Assembly (NCBI RefSeq): GCF_036013935.1
Contig: NZ_CP107902.1
Location: 496,001 to 560,000 of the forward strand
Length of the DNA stretch: 64,000 bases
Reading direction: 5' to 3'
Source: Streptomyces sp. NBC_00461
Lineage (GTDB): Bacteria > Actinomycetota > Actinomycetes > Streptomycetales > Streptomycetaceae
Positions 26,401 through 41,694 of this stretch are shown one piece after another (position 1 is the stretch's first letter; every line of letters begins with the position of its first letter). The notes below the pieces were generated by a model that saw nothing but the letters and a program-made list of their open reading frames with translations, ran no database searches and was not told where the DNA came from. The translations under genes were made by a program, and so were the position numbers.

Positions 26401-27192
26401 ATGGATACAAAATCTTTCGCATCTGGCCTGAGCGATAACGCGGTGATGATCACGCGCGTCGCGGACAGGCAATGGCATGCGCTGGACGACGACCTGGTGG
26501 TCGGCCGCGGGCATGCGCAACACCGGCCCGACGGACGCTTGTTCGTCAGCATCGACGCCTGGCACGACGCCACCTTCGACCGGCTCGCCGAGGCGATGCT
26601 GGCGGAACTGCCGGAGCCGCTGTACACGGTGGTCGACGAAGCCGATGTCGAGTTGACGGACCGTTGGCGGCGGGCCGGTTTCACGATCCGGCGCCGCGAG
26701 TGGGAGTACGTCGTGCCGACCGACCCGCGGGTCACGGGGCTCGCCGAAGTCCTGCCGCCTTCAGGCGTGGCGATCGTGCCTGCCGGTCAGGTGGACGTGA
26801 GTCTGCTGCGGGCGGTGGACCGCGCGATCCGTGACGAAGTCGAGGCGACCGTCGGGTGGCAGTCGATGCCCGCGGAGGTGATCCCTCGCCCCGAGGGCGA
26901 CACCATCGTCGACCCGTCGAAGTACGCGGTGGCCGCGGCGCCGGATCGCTATCTGGGTCTGATCCGGGTGGTGACGGTGAACCGGCCGCGCATCGGGCTG
27001 GTCGCGGTCCGGGCCGGTGAGCAGCGCCGCGGCATCGCGCGGGCGCTGCTGGCCCACGCGTTGGGGACGCTGGACCGCTCCGGGTTCGCCACGGCCTGGA
27101 CGGAAGTCCAGGAGTCCAACCAAGCGGCCTCGGCTCTCTTCGAGGGCATCGGCGCCCGGCCGATGAGCAGCAACCTGGAGCTGGTGCGATGA
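26401..27192 (+). CDS. GNAT-family N-acetyltransferase
   Basis: A 263-residue acetyltransferase. The first 130 residues form a degenerate GNAT-like half; the second half holds the acetyl-CoA site '[20 protein letters not shown]' (Q/R-x-x-G-x-A) and '[20 protein letters not shown]', typical of the final helix. This two-lobed layout is common in Streptomyces. The ATG at 26401 has GGAAGGA upstream. Its stop overlaps the start of the IF-1 gene by 4 bp. The acetyl acceptor is unknown; the coupling to a translation factor hints at a role near ribosomes or antibiotic resistance, which is speculation. Confidence 0.85.
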   Translation: MDTKSFASGLSDNAVMITRVADRQWHALDDDLVVGRGHAQHRPDGRLFVSIDAWHDATFDRLAEAMLAELPEPLYTVVDEADVELTDRWRRAGFTIRRREWEYVVPTDPRVTGLAEVLPPSGVAIVPAGQVDVSLLRAVDRAIRDEVEATVGWQSMPAEVIPRPEGDTIVDPSKYAVAAAPDRYLGLIRVVTVNRPRIGLVAVRAGEQRRGIARALLAHALGTLDRSGFATAWTEVQESNQAASALFEGIGARPMSSNLELVR

Positions 27193-27413
27193 CGAAGAAC
27201 AGGAACGTCATCGAGGTCGAGGGCAAGGTCGTCGAGTGCCTGCGCAGCGCCATGTTCACCGTGGAGCTCGAGAACGGCCACCAGGTGCTCGCGCACATCA
27301 GCGGGAAGATCCGCAAGAACTACATCAAGATCGTGCTGGAGGACCGGGTGCTGGTGGAGCTCCCGCCGTACGACCTGACGCGCGGCCGGATCGTGTTCCG
27401 GTACCGGAACTAG
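27189..27413 (+). CDS. infA: Translation initiation factor IF-1 (paralogue)
   Basis: A 74-residue S1/OB-fold protein with all usual IF-1 features: '[20 protein letters not shown]', '[20 protein letters not shown]', '[20 protein letters not shown]' and the end '[11 protein letters not shown]'. IF-1 occupies the ribosomal A site during initiation. The housekeeping infA of actinomycetes lies with the ribosomal genes, followed by rpmJ and rpsM, so this copy coupled to a GNAT gene is probably an additional, regulated paralogue. The start (ATG within ATGA) is set by the overlap. Confidence 0.93.
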   Translation: MTKNRNVIEVEGKVVECLRSAMFTVELENGHQVLAHISGKIRKNYIKIVLEDRVLVELPPYDLTRGRIVFRYRN

Positions 27414-27462
27414 CAGCGGTACCAGCGGCGGTCGGCGCCTTCCGCGACAGCCCTGATCCTGA

Positions 27463-27493
27463 GCCCCGGTCACGACGTTTCCGTGACCGGGGC
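27463..27493. terminator. Bidirectional hairpin terminator
   Basis: A perfect 12-bp stem (GCCCCGGTCACG / CGTGACCGGGGC) with a 7-nt loop lies between the convergent IF-1 and LacI genes. No U tract follows, as is usual in Streptomyces terminators. Confidence 0.7.
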
Positions 27494-27535
27494 GCTGATG
27501 GTGTCTCGCATGGCTGCGGCAGGCCATTGTCCTCG

Positions 27536-28585
27536 TCACCGTCGTCCTGCGTCCGTCTCCGGGCTGCGTGTGGACCGGCGAGGGGCCAGCTCCGGCTGCA
27601 CGATACGGCGCCGGTCCACACCGCCGCGGGCGTTGATGACGGCGATCAGCAGGTCGACCGCCGCGTCCGCCACCCGGTCCGGGCGCAGGCTGAGCGTGGT
27701 GACGGGCGGGGTGGTCGTCGCGTAGTCCGGATCCTCGCTGATACACGCGACCAGGAGATCCCGCGGCACCCGAAGTCCTCGGTGACGAGCGGCGGCAAGG
27801 ATGTTGTGACCGGAGTCGGAGTAGACGCCGATGACAGCGTCCGGTCGCGGATCGTGGTCGAGCAGCCGGGCGACCGCGTCCTGTTCGGCCGTGAAGTAGT
27901 CGGGCAGCGAGTCGTACTCCTCCACCAGGGCGGGCATGCGGTGTTCGTCGCACCAGGACCGGTAGGCGTCTGCAACCAGGTGCGGGTAGGCGTCGTCGTG
28001 CAAGGGCAGGGTGAGCCCTATCCGCCGGGCGCCGGACTCCGCGAGGTGGCCGAGCAGGAGACGCAGGCATGCGTCGTAGTCCGTGTCGACCCACGCGTCG
28101 CACCAGTGCGGCTGGGGTGGGCGGCCTCCGCAGACCATCGGTATGCCACGCTCGCGCAGGATGGAGCGCACCGGGTCGTCCGCGCGCGGTTCGACGTGAA
28201 TGACGCCGTCCATCGGTGTGTTCAGCCACATCCACGGCGACATCGAACTCGGCATCACCTGGAGCAGGTAGCCGCGCTTGTGCGCCGCCGCCATGGCACC
28301 CAGCACCAGCTGTGCGTAGTACGGGATCTCGGTGTAGGGGACGGGCAGGTCGCCGTAGGTCGTCAGGGTCAGGCTGAGCACTCCGGTGCCACCGCGGGCC
28401 AGGGCCCGGGCCGTGCCGGCCGGGGCGTAGCCGAGTTCGGCCGCCGCGGCCAGTACACGCTGCCTGGTCGCCTCGGACAGCCGCCCGGTGCCGTTGAGCG
28501 CGTTCGACACCGTGGCCGTGGACACCCCGGCATGTGCGGCCACGGCATCCAGCGTGGGACGCCGCCAGACACGCGAGATCGTCAT
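27536..28585 (-). CDS. LacI-family transcriptional regulator
   Basis: A 349-residue LacI/GalR repressor. Residues 10-60 hold the helix-turn-helix and hinge ('PTLDAVAAHAGVSTATVSNA', 'LNGTGRLSEATRQRVLAAA', 'LGYAPAGTARAL'), followed by a periplasmic-binding-protein fold ('RPDAVIGVYSDSGHNILAAA'). GAGG precedes the ATG at 28585. It is divergent from the deleted amidohydrolase gene; the imperfect palindrome TTAAAGCCTTAA at 28627-28638 in between could be its operator. The effector is not predictable: the usual sugar metabolism neighbours are absent. Confidence 0.88.
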   Translation of the reverse strand: MTISRVWRRPTLDAVAAHAGVSTATVSNALNGTGRLSEATRQRVLAAAAELGYAPAGTARALARGGTGVLSLTLTTYGDLPVPYTEIPYYAQLVLGAMAAAHKRGYLLQVMPSSMSPWMWLNTPMDGVIHVEPRADDPVRSILRERGIPMVCGGRPPQPHWCDAWVDTDYDACLRLLLGHLAESGARRIGLTLPLHDDAYPHLVADAYRSWCDEHRMPALVEEYDSLPDYFTAEQDAVARLLDHDPRPDAVIGVYSDSGHNILAAARHRGLRVPRDLLVACISEDPDYATTTPPVTTLSLRPDRVADAAVDLLIAVINARGGVDRRRIVQPELAPRRSTRSPETDAGRR

Positions 28586-28697
28586 CGCTACCTCGTGTTG
28601 TTCAACTGCCCTGGTACGGCTTGTGGTTAAAGCCTTAATCAATCAGCCTTCCCGGCGACGGCAGCCGAGGACAGCCGCCGGGTGAGGAGTTAATCAG

Positions 28698-29172
28698 ATG
28701 CCAGATGCCTACGACGGCACCTCCGCGTCCGCCGCGGGCGGCCCGCTGCAGCGGCGGACGTTCCTGGCCGCGGCCGGGGCAGGCGCCCTCGCGGTCGCCG
28801 GTGCCGGAACGGCCACACAGGCGGCGACCGGACGGCATCCGGTGCGGGTGTCCACCGTGCTGCTGAACGGGCGCGTGTGCACCGCAACCCACGGCCGCGC
28901 GCCGGCACAGGCGGTGGCTGTCGGCAGCGACGGCTCGGGGATGGTCCGGCCTGGCCAACGGGCCGACCTGATCGTCCTCGACCGGGACATCAGCAAGGTG
29001 CCGGTGAAGGACATCCGCGCCACCAAGGTCCGGTACACCCTGGTCTCCGGACGGGTGGTCCACGACGCGGCGTCACAGACGGGACACGCCGGCCGGTGCC
29101 GAGGCGGCGCAGCGCATGGGTGTGCTGGGCGCCGGCCGGACGCGCGGCGGTTCCTGCTGCCAGGGGCGCTGA
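28698..29172 (+). pseudogene. Internally deleted YtcJ-type amidohydrolase
   Basis: The frame starts with a twin-arginine leader ('LQRRTFLAAAGAGALAVAGA') and the N-terminal strand of a YtcJ-like amidohydrolase ('VSTVLLNGRVCTATHGRAPA', 'QAVAVGSDG'). It then jumps directly to the C-terminal composite domain ('GMVRPGQRADLIVLDRDISK', 'KVRYTLVSGRVVHDA'). The TIM barrel with all metal-binding residues, normally over 350 residues, is missing. Near 29085 a one-base shift changes the frame; the ancestral frame ends 'TRGGSCCQGR' at 29172. The gene is therefore inactive by deletion plus frameshift. Confidence 0.8.
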
Positions 29173-29253
29173 CCCGCGCAGACAGACCCGCCGGGCAGCA
29201 AGCAGAACGGTCATGAACAAGAACCCGCGTCACATGAACAAGAAGAGGAAGCA

Positions 29254-30591
29254 GTGGAAGCGACACATACCCAGGTGCCCCGAGGCGCCATCTCTCCGGT
29301 CGTCGCGGCGCGGTGGGCGCTGTGGACGTTTGTCGTCGTCAATCTGGTGATCGTCGAGGTCCTGTCCCTCACCGCCGGGACCGGCCAGAACGGGGTGCTC
29401 ACGGTCGCCAAGTTCTTCGGCCTGCACGCCGCCGTGCTGATGCTGTTCCAACTGCTGCTGGTGGCCCGACTGCCCTGGCTCGACCGCCGTATCGGCATGG
29501 ACCGGCTGACGGTGTGGCACCGGTGGCTCGGCTTCACTCTGCTGTGGACCATCCTCACCCACGCCACGCTGGTGGTGCTGGGCTTCGCGAGGCTCGGCGA
29601 CACGTCGATGACGAAGGCGTTCCTCTCGCTGGCCGACGTGCCGGCCTCCCTGCTCGGGATGGGGGCCGCGGCGATCGTCGTGGTGGTCGCCGCGGTCTCT
29701 GCCCGCTTTGCGAGACAGCGGCTGCGGTACGAGATCTGGCACGGCCTCCACCTGCTGCTGTACGTGGCGTTGGGGCTGTCGTTCGTCCACCAGTTGCAGG
29801 AGACCACGACCTTCACCTCTTCCGCGCTCGCCGAAATCTACTGGTGGGCCCTGTGGTTGTTTGCGTTCGGTGCCCTGGTCACGGGCCGGATCGTCATGCC
29901 TCTGTGGCGCAACGCCTACCACCGATTTGAAGTCACCGCGGTGGTCCCGGAGTCGGACAACGTGGTGTCGGTGCACGTCACCGGCCGCCACCTCGACAGG
30001 CTGCCAACCCGGGCCGGCCAGTTCTGCATCTGGCGCTTTCCCGGGCACAACCACTGGTGGCTGGCGAATCCGTTCTCGCTGTCGGCGGCACCGGACGGCC
30101 GCACGTTGCGTCTGACCGCCAAGGCGGTCGGCAGCACCAGCGCCGGCCTGCGGCACATTCGGGTCGGCAGTCGCGCGTTCGTGGAAGGCCCGTACGGGGC
30201 GTTCACCTCGTTGCACCGAACGCAGCCCGGCACCCTGCTGATCGCCGGAGGAGTCGGCATCACACCGATCCGAGCCCTGCTGGAGGAGGAACCGGCCGGC
30301 GACATCGTCGTCCTCTACCGGGTGCGCAGCGAGAACGACGCCGTGCTGGTCGACGAGGTACGAGACCTCGTCGCCGACCGTGGCGGGCGGCTGCACCTGC
30401 TCACCGGCCACAGGGGCGAGGGGGCAGCGCCGTTCGAGCCGGACAGTCTCCGTGCTCTGGTTCCCGACATCACCGAACGCGACGTGTACGTCTGTGGCCC
30501 GCCCACGATGACCTCGGCCGTGCTCGGCTCCCTGCGCAGGCTGGAGGTTCCTCACCAACAGGTCCACGCCGAGCGGTTCGGCCTGGCCTGA
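29254..30591 (+). CDS. Ferric-reductase-like transmembrane flavocytochrome
   Basis: A 445-residue membrane oxidoreductase. Residues 20-215 have about six transmembrane helices of the ferric reductase type, with paired haem histidines in 'VWHRWLGFTLLWTILTHATL' and 'EIWHGLHLLLYVALGLSFVH'. Residues 220-320 form an FAD-binding FNR domain ('GHNHWWLANPFSLSAAPDGR'), and the rest the NAD(P)H domain ('LLIAGGVGITPIRALLEE', 'DVYVCGPPTMTSAVLGSL'). It would carry electrons from NAD(P)H across the membrane to iron or oxygen, as in the FRE/NOX family. The start is a GTG after GAGG. The two ATGs just upstream are out of frame. Confidence 0.9.
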   Translation: MEATHTQVPRGAISPVVAARWALWTFVVVNLVIVEVLSLTAGTGQNGVLTVAKFFGLHAAVLMLFQLLLVARLPWLDRRIGMDRLTVWHRWLGFTLLWTILTHATLVVLGFARLGDTSMTKAFLSLADVPASLLGMGAAAIVVVVAAVSARFARQRLRYEIWHGLHLLLYVALGLSFVHQLQETTTFTSSALAEIYWWALWLFAFGALVTGRIVMPLWRNAYHRFEVTAVVPESDNVVSVHVTGRHLDRLPTRAGQFCIWRFPGHNHWWLANPFSLSAAPDGRTLRLTAKAVGSTSAGLRHIRVGSRAFVEGPYGAFTSLHRTQPGTLLIAGGVGITPIRALLEEEPAGDIVVLYRVRSENDAVLVDEVRDLVADRGGRLHLLTGHRGEGAAPFEPDSLRALVPDITERDVYVCGPPTMTSAVLGSLRRLEVPHQQVHAERFGLA

Positions 30592-30597
30592 CCGCGG

Positions 30598-30626
30598 GGC
30601 CAGGACGGCACGGTGCCGTCCTGGCC
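30598..30626. terminator. Bidirectional hairpin terminator
   Basis: GGCCAGGACGGCAC and its exact complement GTGCCGTCCTGGCC are separated by one base. The hairpin lies 7 bp after the flavocytochrome stop and 7 bp from the stop of the convergent esterase gene, so it can serve both transcripts. Confidence 0.8.
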
Positions 30627-30633
30627 TCGTGTG

Positions 30634-34007
<3,374 letters not shown>

Positions 34008-34059
34008 GCGGGACCTCTCACGTCATTGACGGGATGGGGTGACGGCGGCCGGCGCCGGA

Positions 34060-36516
<2,457 letters not shown>

Positions 36517-38349
36517 TCAGCGGACGGCGAAGTCCTGGTTGGTGCCCGGCGCGTTCTTGCACTGCCATTGGTCCAGTTGCTGTCCCGCGTTGCTGCCGGC
36601 GCCGTACACGTCCAGGCACAGACCGCTGTTGCGGTTCTGGAAGGCGTACGTGCCGTCGGACTGCCGTACGGGCAGCCACAGGGCGCCCGCCGCCGTGCCG
36701 GGGGCCTGCTGGACGATGTCCGGGGTGCCCGCCGCCGTGGAGCTGCCGGCGACCGCCACGTCCTGGCCGGAGTTCTGGGCGCGCAGTTCGCCGTAGCCGT
36801 CCGAGGCCGGCATGAACCGGAACTGCTGGTTGCCCTGCCCGTTGCAGGTCCACTGGTCGATCACGGTGCCCGCCGTTGTGGAGTTGCCGTACACGTCCAG
36901 GCACAAGTCGTCGTTGGCGACCACGAGTTGGTGGTAGCCGTCCGGGAAGCCTCCGCCGCCGGACGACGCCGGAGTCAGGTACACGGCGAAGGCGTCGTGC
37001 GCGCCCTGGAACGTGAACGGCACGGTGACCGAGCCGCCGGAAGCGCTCACGTTCTGGTCGTACACGGTCTGCGGCGCACCCAGCGGTGCCTGGTCCGGGA
37101 TGCGGTGCACGGTGACGTGCACACTGCCGGCGTTGGTGAGCCAGGGCACGGACGCGAGCCCGTTGAAGGTCACCGACGCGGCGCCGGTGTAGCCGTTGGA
37201 GTCGCCGATGACGGCCACCGCGCGTTTGGCGGCGGCGTCCTCGGCGGCGGCGATGGCCGTCGAGCCGACCTGGCCGGAGGTGTCGACGAGGGTTCCGGTC
37301 AGGTCGGCGTAGTCCCGAAGCGCCCACCAGTTGCCGGTCGGCTGCCAGGTCCCCCCGCTCTGGGTGAGCACTCCCGTCAGGTTCGGGGTGACACAGCACA
37401 CCCAGTTGCCGCGCATCGCGTTGGCGTACCCGGACTGCGCGAACCGCGCCAGGTACCAGGCCGTCACCCCGGCGGTCTGCCGGTCGGCCGGCTGGTACTC
37501 GTTCGAGGACAGCGGCAACGGGCCGATGCCCGCCGCGCTCAGGGCGTTGCGGAGGCTCTGGGCGACGGTGACCGGGTCGTCGACGTCGCCCTCGTTGTGG
37601 TTGGTGATCATGTCCGGCACCGTCCCGGCCGCCTTCACGTGCGCGAGCCAGGTCCGCCATTCGCCCGGGTTGCCCTGCGGGGTGAACGCGAGGGACGGGC
37701 CCACGATCTGCGCCCCCGGGGCGATACGCCGGATCTCCCGGTAGGCGGTGTCCCACATCTGGAAGTACTGGGCGCTGTTGACACCCCGGGTCCAGAAGGC
37801 GGAGATGTCCGGCTCGTTCCAGATGTCGTAGGAGAACGTGAGCCCCGAAGCCTGCAGTGCGCCCACCGTGGAGTCGATGAAGCCGATCCAGTTGGAGCAG
37901 TCGCCGTTGTCGCAGGGGTACCTCGTTTTCGAGGGCTGGCCGCCGTTCGCGCCGTAGATGTCGCTGACCAGCACCTGGTACTGCGCGTGGTAGGGCGGCC
38001 GGGTGAGGCGTTTCGCCTGTGCGACGATCGAGTCGACGTCGGCCCGGGTTGCCGAGGCGTACTGGTAGCCGTCCCTGATCCAGCCGCCGGAGAACCATCC
38101 GCCGCCGCGGAACGCGTTGATCCCCAGCGGCTGGAGGAACTGGTCGACAGGCTGGCTGCCGTCCTCGCTGATGCCGTAGAGGAACCCCTCCCCCACGCCG
38201 GTCGACGGTCCCCGGGCCGATGCCAGGTCGACGCTCAGCGACGTGCCCGCGGCGGCCCGGCTCGGGGCCGTCGACAACAGCGCCAGGACGAGTGCCAGGA
38301 CGACACCGCTCACCAGTGCCAGACGGCCGGGTCTCGCTCTCGTCGTCAT
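36517..38349 (-). CDS. Secreted GH39-like glycosidase with ricin lectin domain
   Basis: A 610-residue protein. A signal peptide covers residues 1-33. The catalytic part is a clan GH-A barrel: 'GINAFRGGGWFSGGWIRDGY', the acid/base motif 'YDIWNEPDISAFW' (Glu179) and a probable nucleophile in 'LPLSSNEYQPADR' (Glu284). The nearest family by pattern is GH39, which includes xylosidases and arabinogalactan-active enzymes. Residues 458-610 hold a trefoil of a long type ('GYHQLVVANDDLCLDVYGN', 'PVRQSDGTYAFQNRNSGLCL') nearly the same as the one in the beta-helix gene at 46268. AGGAGG precedes the ATG at 38349; an ATG 11 codons earlier lacks it. Confidence 0.85.
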   Translation of the reverse strand: MTTRARPGRLALVSGVVLALVLALLSTAPSRAAAGTSLSVDLASARGPSTGVGEGFLYGISEDGSQPVDQFLQPLGINAFRGGGWFSGGWIRDGYQYASATRADVDSIVAQAKRLTRPPYHAQYQVLVSDIYGANGGQPSKTRYPCDNGDCSNWIGFIDSTVGALQASGLTFSYDIWNEPDISAFWTRGVNSAQYFQMWDTAYREIRRIAPGAQIVGPSLAFTPQGNPGEWRTWLAHVKAAGTVPDMITNHNEGDVDDPVTVAQSLRNALSAAGIGPLPLSSNEYQPADRQTAGVTAWYLARFAQSGYANAMRGNWVCCVTPNLTGVLTQSGGTWQPTGNWWALRDYADLTGTLVDTSGQVGSTAIAAAEDAAAKRAVAVIGDSNGYTGAASVTFNGLASVPWLTNAGSVHVTVHRIPDQAPLGAPQTVYDQNVSASGGSVTVPFTFQGAHDAFAVYLTPASSGGGGFPDGYHQLVVANDDLCLDVYGNSTTAGTVIDQWTCNGQGNQQFRFMPASDGYGELRAQNSGQDVAVAGSSTAAGTPDIVQQAPGTAAGALWLPVRQSDGTYAFQNRNSGLCLDVYGAGSNAGQQLDQWQCKNAPGTNQDFAVR

Positions 38350-38386
38350 CAGATCCTCCTGAGATTGGGCGGCGTGCCTCACCGGG

Positions 38387-39922
38387 TCAGCTCAGCGTCC
38401 ATTTCTGGTTGGACTGGCCGTTGCAGGTCCACAGCTGCACGGGGGTTCCGTTGGCGGTGGCGGCGCCCGAGACGTCCAGGCACAGCCCGGACAGGGTGCT
38501 GGTGACGGTGCCGTTGGTGTTGAGCGTCCACTGCTGGTTGCTCTGGCCGTTGCAGGTCCAGGTGATGACCTTGGTGCCGGGGCTGGTGCCCCGTTCGGAG
38601 GCGTCCAGGCACAGACGGCTGCCGGCCAGGGAGACGGTCAGCTCGTGCGAGGAGCTCTGGGACCAGGTCTGGTTCGCCGCGCCGGAGCAGTCCCTGATCT
38701 GCGTCTGCGTGCCCGGAGTCGTCGAACTGCCAGGCACCTCAAGGCACTTGCCCGCACCCACCGCGTGCAGCGCACCCGTCGTGCCGCCCCCGCCGCTGCC
38801 CGATCCGTAGCCGGCGGCGGTGATGGCGGACTGGACGGCGTTCTCGGTGGCGTCGGAGGGGTAGCCCGCCGTCATCGCGCCTTCGAAGAACTCGCCTTGC
38901 CCCGAGACGCTGTTGTCGCCGCCGGTGCCGAGGAGGACGGAGTTGTCGACCTTCATCGGGGAGTATCCGTTGGGCAGGGGGCCGGAGAACGTGGTGGTCA
39001 GGCCGCCGCCGGCTCCGTTGCCGTACTTGAGTGTGAAGTTGCTGGTTCCGTTGTTCTTCAGCCACGCGCTGACGAAGGGGTAGTGCACGCCCTGGTTGTT
39101 CGGGTCCTTGTTGGAGCCGGTGTTGGTGTGGAACATGCCGTTCTCCAGGTCGGCCTCGACCCACGGGCCGTTGCCGGTGCAGCCGTTGAACCAGCAGGCG
39201 TTGCCCCAGTAGATGGCGTTCATGGTGGCGTTGCCGGTGTCGGTGTGGGAGTTCTCGCCGCTGCCGTAGTCGAAGCAGCACCACTGGTTGGTGTAGTTCG
39301 ACGACGTCACCATGTAGATGCCTTCGGGCTGGGAGCCGGTGGCCACTCCGCTCGCGTGGTCGATGCGGTACCCGACACCTTGGGTACCCTTGACGCCGAA
39401 GACCTGGTGGCCGGCCGCGGTCACCGGCAGGGCCATGGCGTCGGCGCCCACGTCCGATCCGTTGGGGCCGGGCCCCTTCCAGTAGCCGCCCCAGGAGATC
39501 GGCAGGTCGTTGTGCCGGGTGGTCTGGTCGTAGATCTTCGTGATCGTGCACGATGTCCCCGAGCAGAACGACACCTGGGACGCCGCGTCGGCGTACCCGC
39601 CCGCGGCGAGCACCCCGATGTCGCGGTAGCTGTGGTCGGAGGACCGCTGGATCTGGTACAGCGGCCCGTTGTACGCCGCGAAGAGCGCCCTGGTCGTGGC
39701 GTGCGCCGTCACGCACGGCGTTCCGCCCGCCGCGTAGAGGTCGCACGGAAGCGACGCGTCCGCCGCGGGCGCGGGCGCCGACGCGTGGCCGACGGCGGGT
39801 GTGCCGGTCCGCGCGGAAGTGGCGAACGAGGGTGTCCCCAACGCGGCCAGAGCCATCACCAGGGCGATCAGGAGCACCGCCGGGAATCGCCTGCGCCGGC
39901 GATCGGTTGCTGATCCGGGCAT
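38387..39922 (-). CDS. GH54 alpha-L-arabinofuranosidase with C-terminal ricin lectin
   Basis: A 511-residue secreted enzyme. The ArfB catalytic domain (about 57-375) shows 'PCDLYAAGGTPCVTAHATTR', the vicinal cysteines in 'WCCFDYGSGE', the nucleophile in 'WVEADLENGMF' and the acid/base aspartate in 'GTGGDNS', matching Cys176-Cys177, Glu221 and Asp297 of the fungal AkAbfB enzyme as I recall it. Residues 385-511 are a ricin trefoil with NQTW, NQQW and NQKW. GH54 releases alpha-L-arabinofuranose from arabinoxylan or arabinan. AAAGGAGG precedes the ATG. This is one of three GH54 genes in the window. Confidence 0.9.
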   Translation of the reverse strand: MPGSATDRRRRRFPAVLLIALVMALAALGTPSFATSARTGTPAVGHASAPAPAADASLPCDLYAAGGTPCVTAHATTRALFAAYNGPLYQIQRSSDHSYRDIGVLAAGGYADAASQVSFCSGTSCTITKIYDQTTRHNDLPISWGGYWKGPGPNGSDVGADAMALPVTAAGHQVFGVKGTQGVGYRIDHASGVATGSQPEGIYMVTSSNYTNQWCCFDYGSGENSHTDTGNATMNAIYWGNACWFNGCTGNGPWVEADLENGMFHTNTGSNKDPNNQGVHYPFVSAWLKNNGTSNFTLKYGNGAGGGLTTTFSGPLPNGYSPMKVDNSVLLGTGGDNSVSGQGEFFEGAMTAGYPSDATENAVQSAITAAGYGSGSGGGGTTGALHAVGAGKCLEVPGSSTTPGTQTQIRDCSGAANQTWSQSSSHELTVSLAGSRLCLDASERGTSPGTKVITWTCNGQSNQQWTLNTNGTVTSTLSGLCLDVSGAATANGTPVQLWTCNGQSNQKWTLS

Positions 39923-39996
39923 GGAGGAGACCTCCTTTGTGGCGGTGCCGCCGTACGGCGGCACCGAAGCTGCCGGTGGCCGGAGAGAGGGGCGAG

Positions 39997-41649
39997 TCAT
40001 CGCAGCGCCCATCCCTGGCTGCTGCTGCCGTTGCAGGTCCACAGCTCGGCGAGACTTCCGTCAGCCGTGGCCCCTCCGGTGACGTCCAGGCACAGGCCGG
40101 ACTGGACGCCGGTGATCGTGCCGTCGGTGTTCAGCGTCCACTGCTGGTTGCTCTGGCCGTTGCAGGTCCAGATCTCCACCTTCGTTCCCGGCGTGGTCCG
40201 GTTGTTGTAGGCGTCCAGGCACCTCTGGCCGCTGCCGGAGTAGACGGTGAGCGAGCCAGAGGCGGAATGCGTCCAGGTCTGGTTGGCGCCGCCGTTGCAG
40301 CTCCAGATCTCCGCCTGGGTGCCGGCGGTCGTGGTGGAGTTCGGCACGTCCAGGCACTTGTCCGCGCCGGCCGCGTGCAGCTCGCCGGTCACGCTGGTGC
40401 CGCCACCTCCGCCGGTGCCGCCCGCGACCCGGTACATCACGGTGCCGTGGGCCGGCACGGAGGCGCTGATCGTGCCGGAGGTGGTCGAGGACGCGCCCGA
40501 CCACAGGTCGGTGAGGGTGTAGGCGGACGCCCCTGTCTTGCCGATCGCGGCCGCGGTGGTGGTGATGGTCGCCGTGGAGTTCGTCTCGTTGAACAGGGCC
40601 ACCGACACGTCCCCGTTGGCGAGCGGCTTGGCCAGCACGTCCAGGCCCCCCGAGGAGGACACCATGGTGCCCTGCTTGCCGAGGGGGTCCTGGTCGACCG
40701 CGATCACCCGGGAGTTGGTCAGGACGGACAAGGTGGAGGAGCTGGCCGAGGGGATGTCGGTGCCCGCGATCAGCGGTGCGGCCATCTCCGCCCAGAGACT
40801 GAACTCGCTGCGGCTCTCGGTGGCCGTCATCGAGCCGTTGCCGACTTCCAGCATGTCCGGGTCGTTCCAGTGGCCCGGGCCGGCGTAGGAGGCCAGTCCG
40901 ACGTTGCTGTGGAAGATCGACAGCATGCTGGAGAAGCTCGGGCTGATGTCGCCCGTGGTGCGCCAGCTGTTGCCCACGTCCGCGCCCCACGTCCACACGT
41001 TGTCCTGGCCCCAGTTGCACAGGCTGTACAGGATCGGCCGGCCGGTGGCCGCCAGGGCGTCCCGCATCGCGGTGTACCGGGTCCGTGCCGGCGCACCGGT
41101 GTTGTTGCAGTTGTCGTACTTCAGGTAGTCCACGCCCCACGACGCGAACGACTGCGCGTCCGTGCTCTCGTGGCCGAGGCTGCCCGGGTATCCCGCGCAG
41201 GTCGCGGTGCCCGCGTCCTCGTAGATGCCCAGCTTCAGGCCCAGTGAGTGCACGTAGTCGGCGGTGCCCTTGATGCCGTCGGGGAACTTCGCGGGATCCG
41301 GCACCAGGTGGCCGCCGGAGTCGCGGTTGTGGGTCATCCAGCAGTCGTCGATGTTGACGTACGAGTAGCCGGCCGCCTGCATGCCGTTGGTGTGCATCGC
41401 CTGGGCGGTGGACTTGATCAGCGACTCGGAGACGTTGCAGCCGTACGCGTTCCAGTCGTTGAAGCCCATCTGCGGGGTCGGCGCGAGTCCGTTGCCGAGT
41501 GCTGCGGCGGGTGGCGCCGTGCCGAGCGAGAGGAGGGGGGCGGCCGCGACGAGCAGCACGGCCGAGAAGGCGAGCGCCAGGCTTCTGCGCAGGGACAGCA
41601 GCGGGGGCAGCGGCCGAACGCTCCTGGCTCTCGCGGTGGTCGTGGGCAT
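39997..41649 (-). CDS. GH27 alpha-galactosidase with ricin lectin domain
   Basis: A 550-residue secreted enzyme. A long signal peptide ends near residue 50 ('PPAAA'). The barrel starts 'LAPTPQMGFNDWNAYGCNV', keeps both aspartates in 'YVNIDDCW', and has the nucleophile in 'GVDYLKYDNCNNTG' (Asp179) and the acid/base in 'SWRTTGDISPSF' (Asp234). A C-terminal beta-sandwich and a glycine linker follow, then a ricin trefoil (420-550). Keeping the DDCW pair favours alpha-galactosidase over the beta-L-arabinopyranosidase variants described in GH27, but the latter stays possible given the GH27-CBM13 layout. Confidence 0.92.
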   Translation of the reverse strand: MPTTTARARSVRPLPPLLSLRRSLALAFSAVLLVAAAPLLSLGTAPPAAALGNGLAPTPQMGFNDWNAYGCNVSESLIKSTAQAMHTNGMQAAGYSYVNIDDCWMTHNRDSGGHLVPDPAKFPDGIKGTADYVHSLGLKLGIYEDAGTATCAGYPGSLGHESTDAQSFASWGVDYLKYDNCNNTGAPARTRYTAMRDALAATGRPILYSLCNWGQDNVWTWGADVGNSWRTTGDISPSFSSMLSIFHSNVGLASYAGPGHWNDPDMLEVGNGSMTATESRSEFSLWAEMAAPLIAGTDIPSASSSTLSVLTNSRVIAVDQDPLGKQGTMVSSSGGLDVLAKPLANGDVSVALFNETNSTATITTTAAAIGKTGASAYTLTDLWSGASSTTSGTISASVPAHGTVMYRVAGGTGGGGGTSVTGELHAAGADKCLDVPNSTTTAGTQAEIWSCNGGANQTWTHSASGSLTVYSGSGQRCLDAYNNRTTPGTKVEIWTCNGQSNQQWTLNTDGTITGVQSGLCLDVTGGATADGSLAELWTCNGSSSQGWALR

Positions 41650-41694
41650 ACCTCATCGACTCCTGGGACGAGTGGGAGGGGAAGGTGAGAGGGT

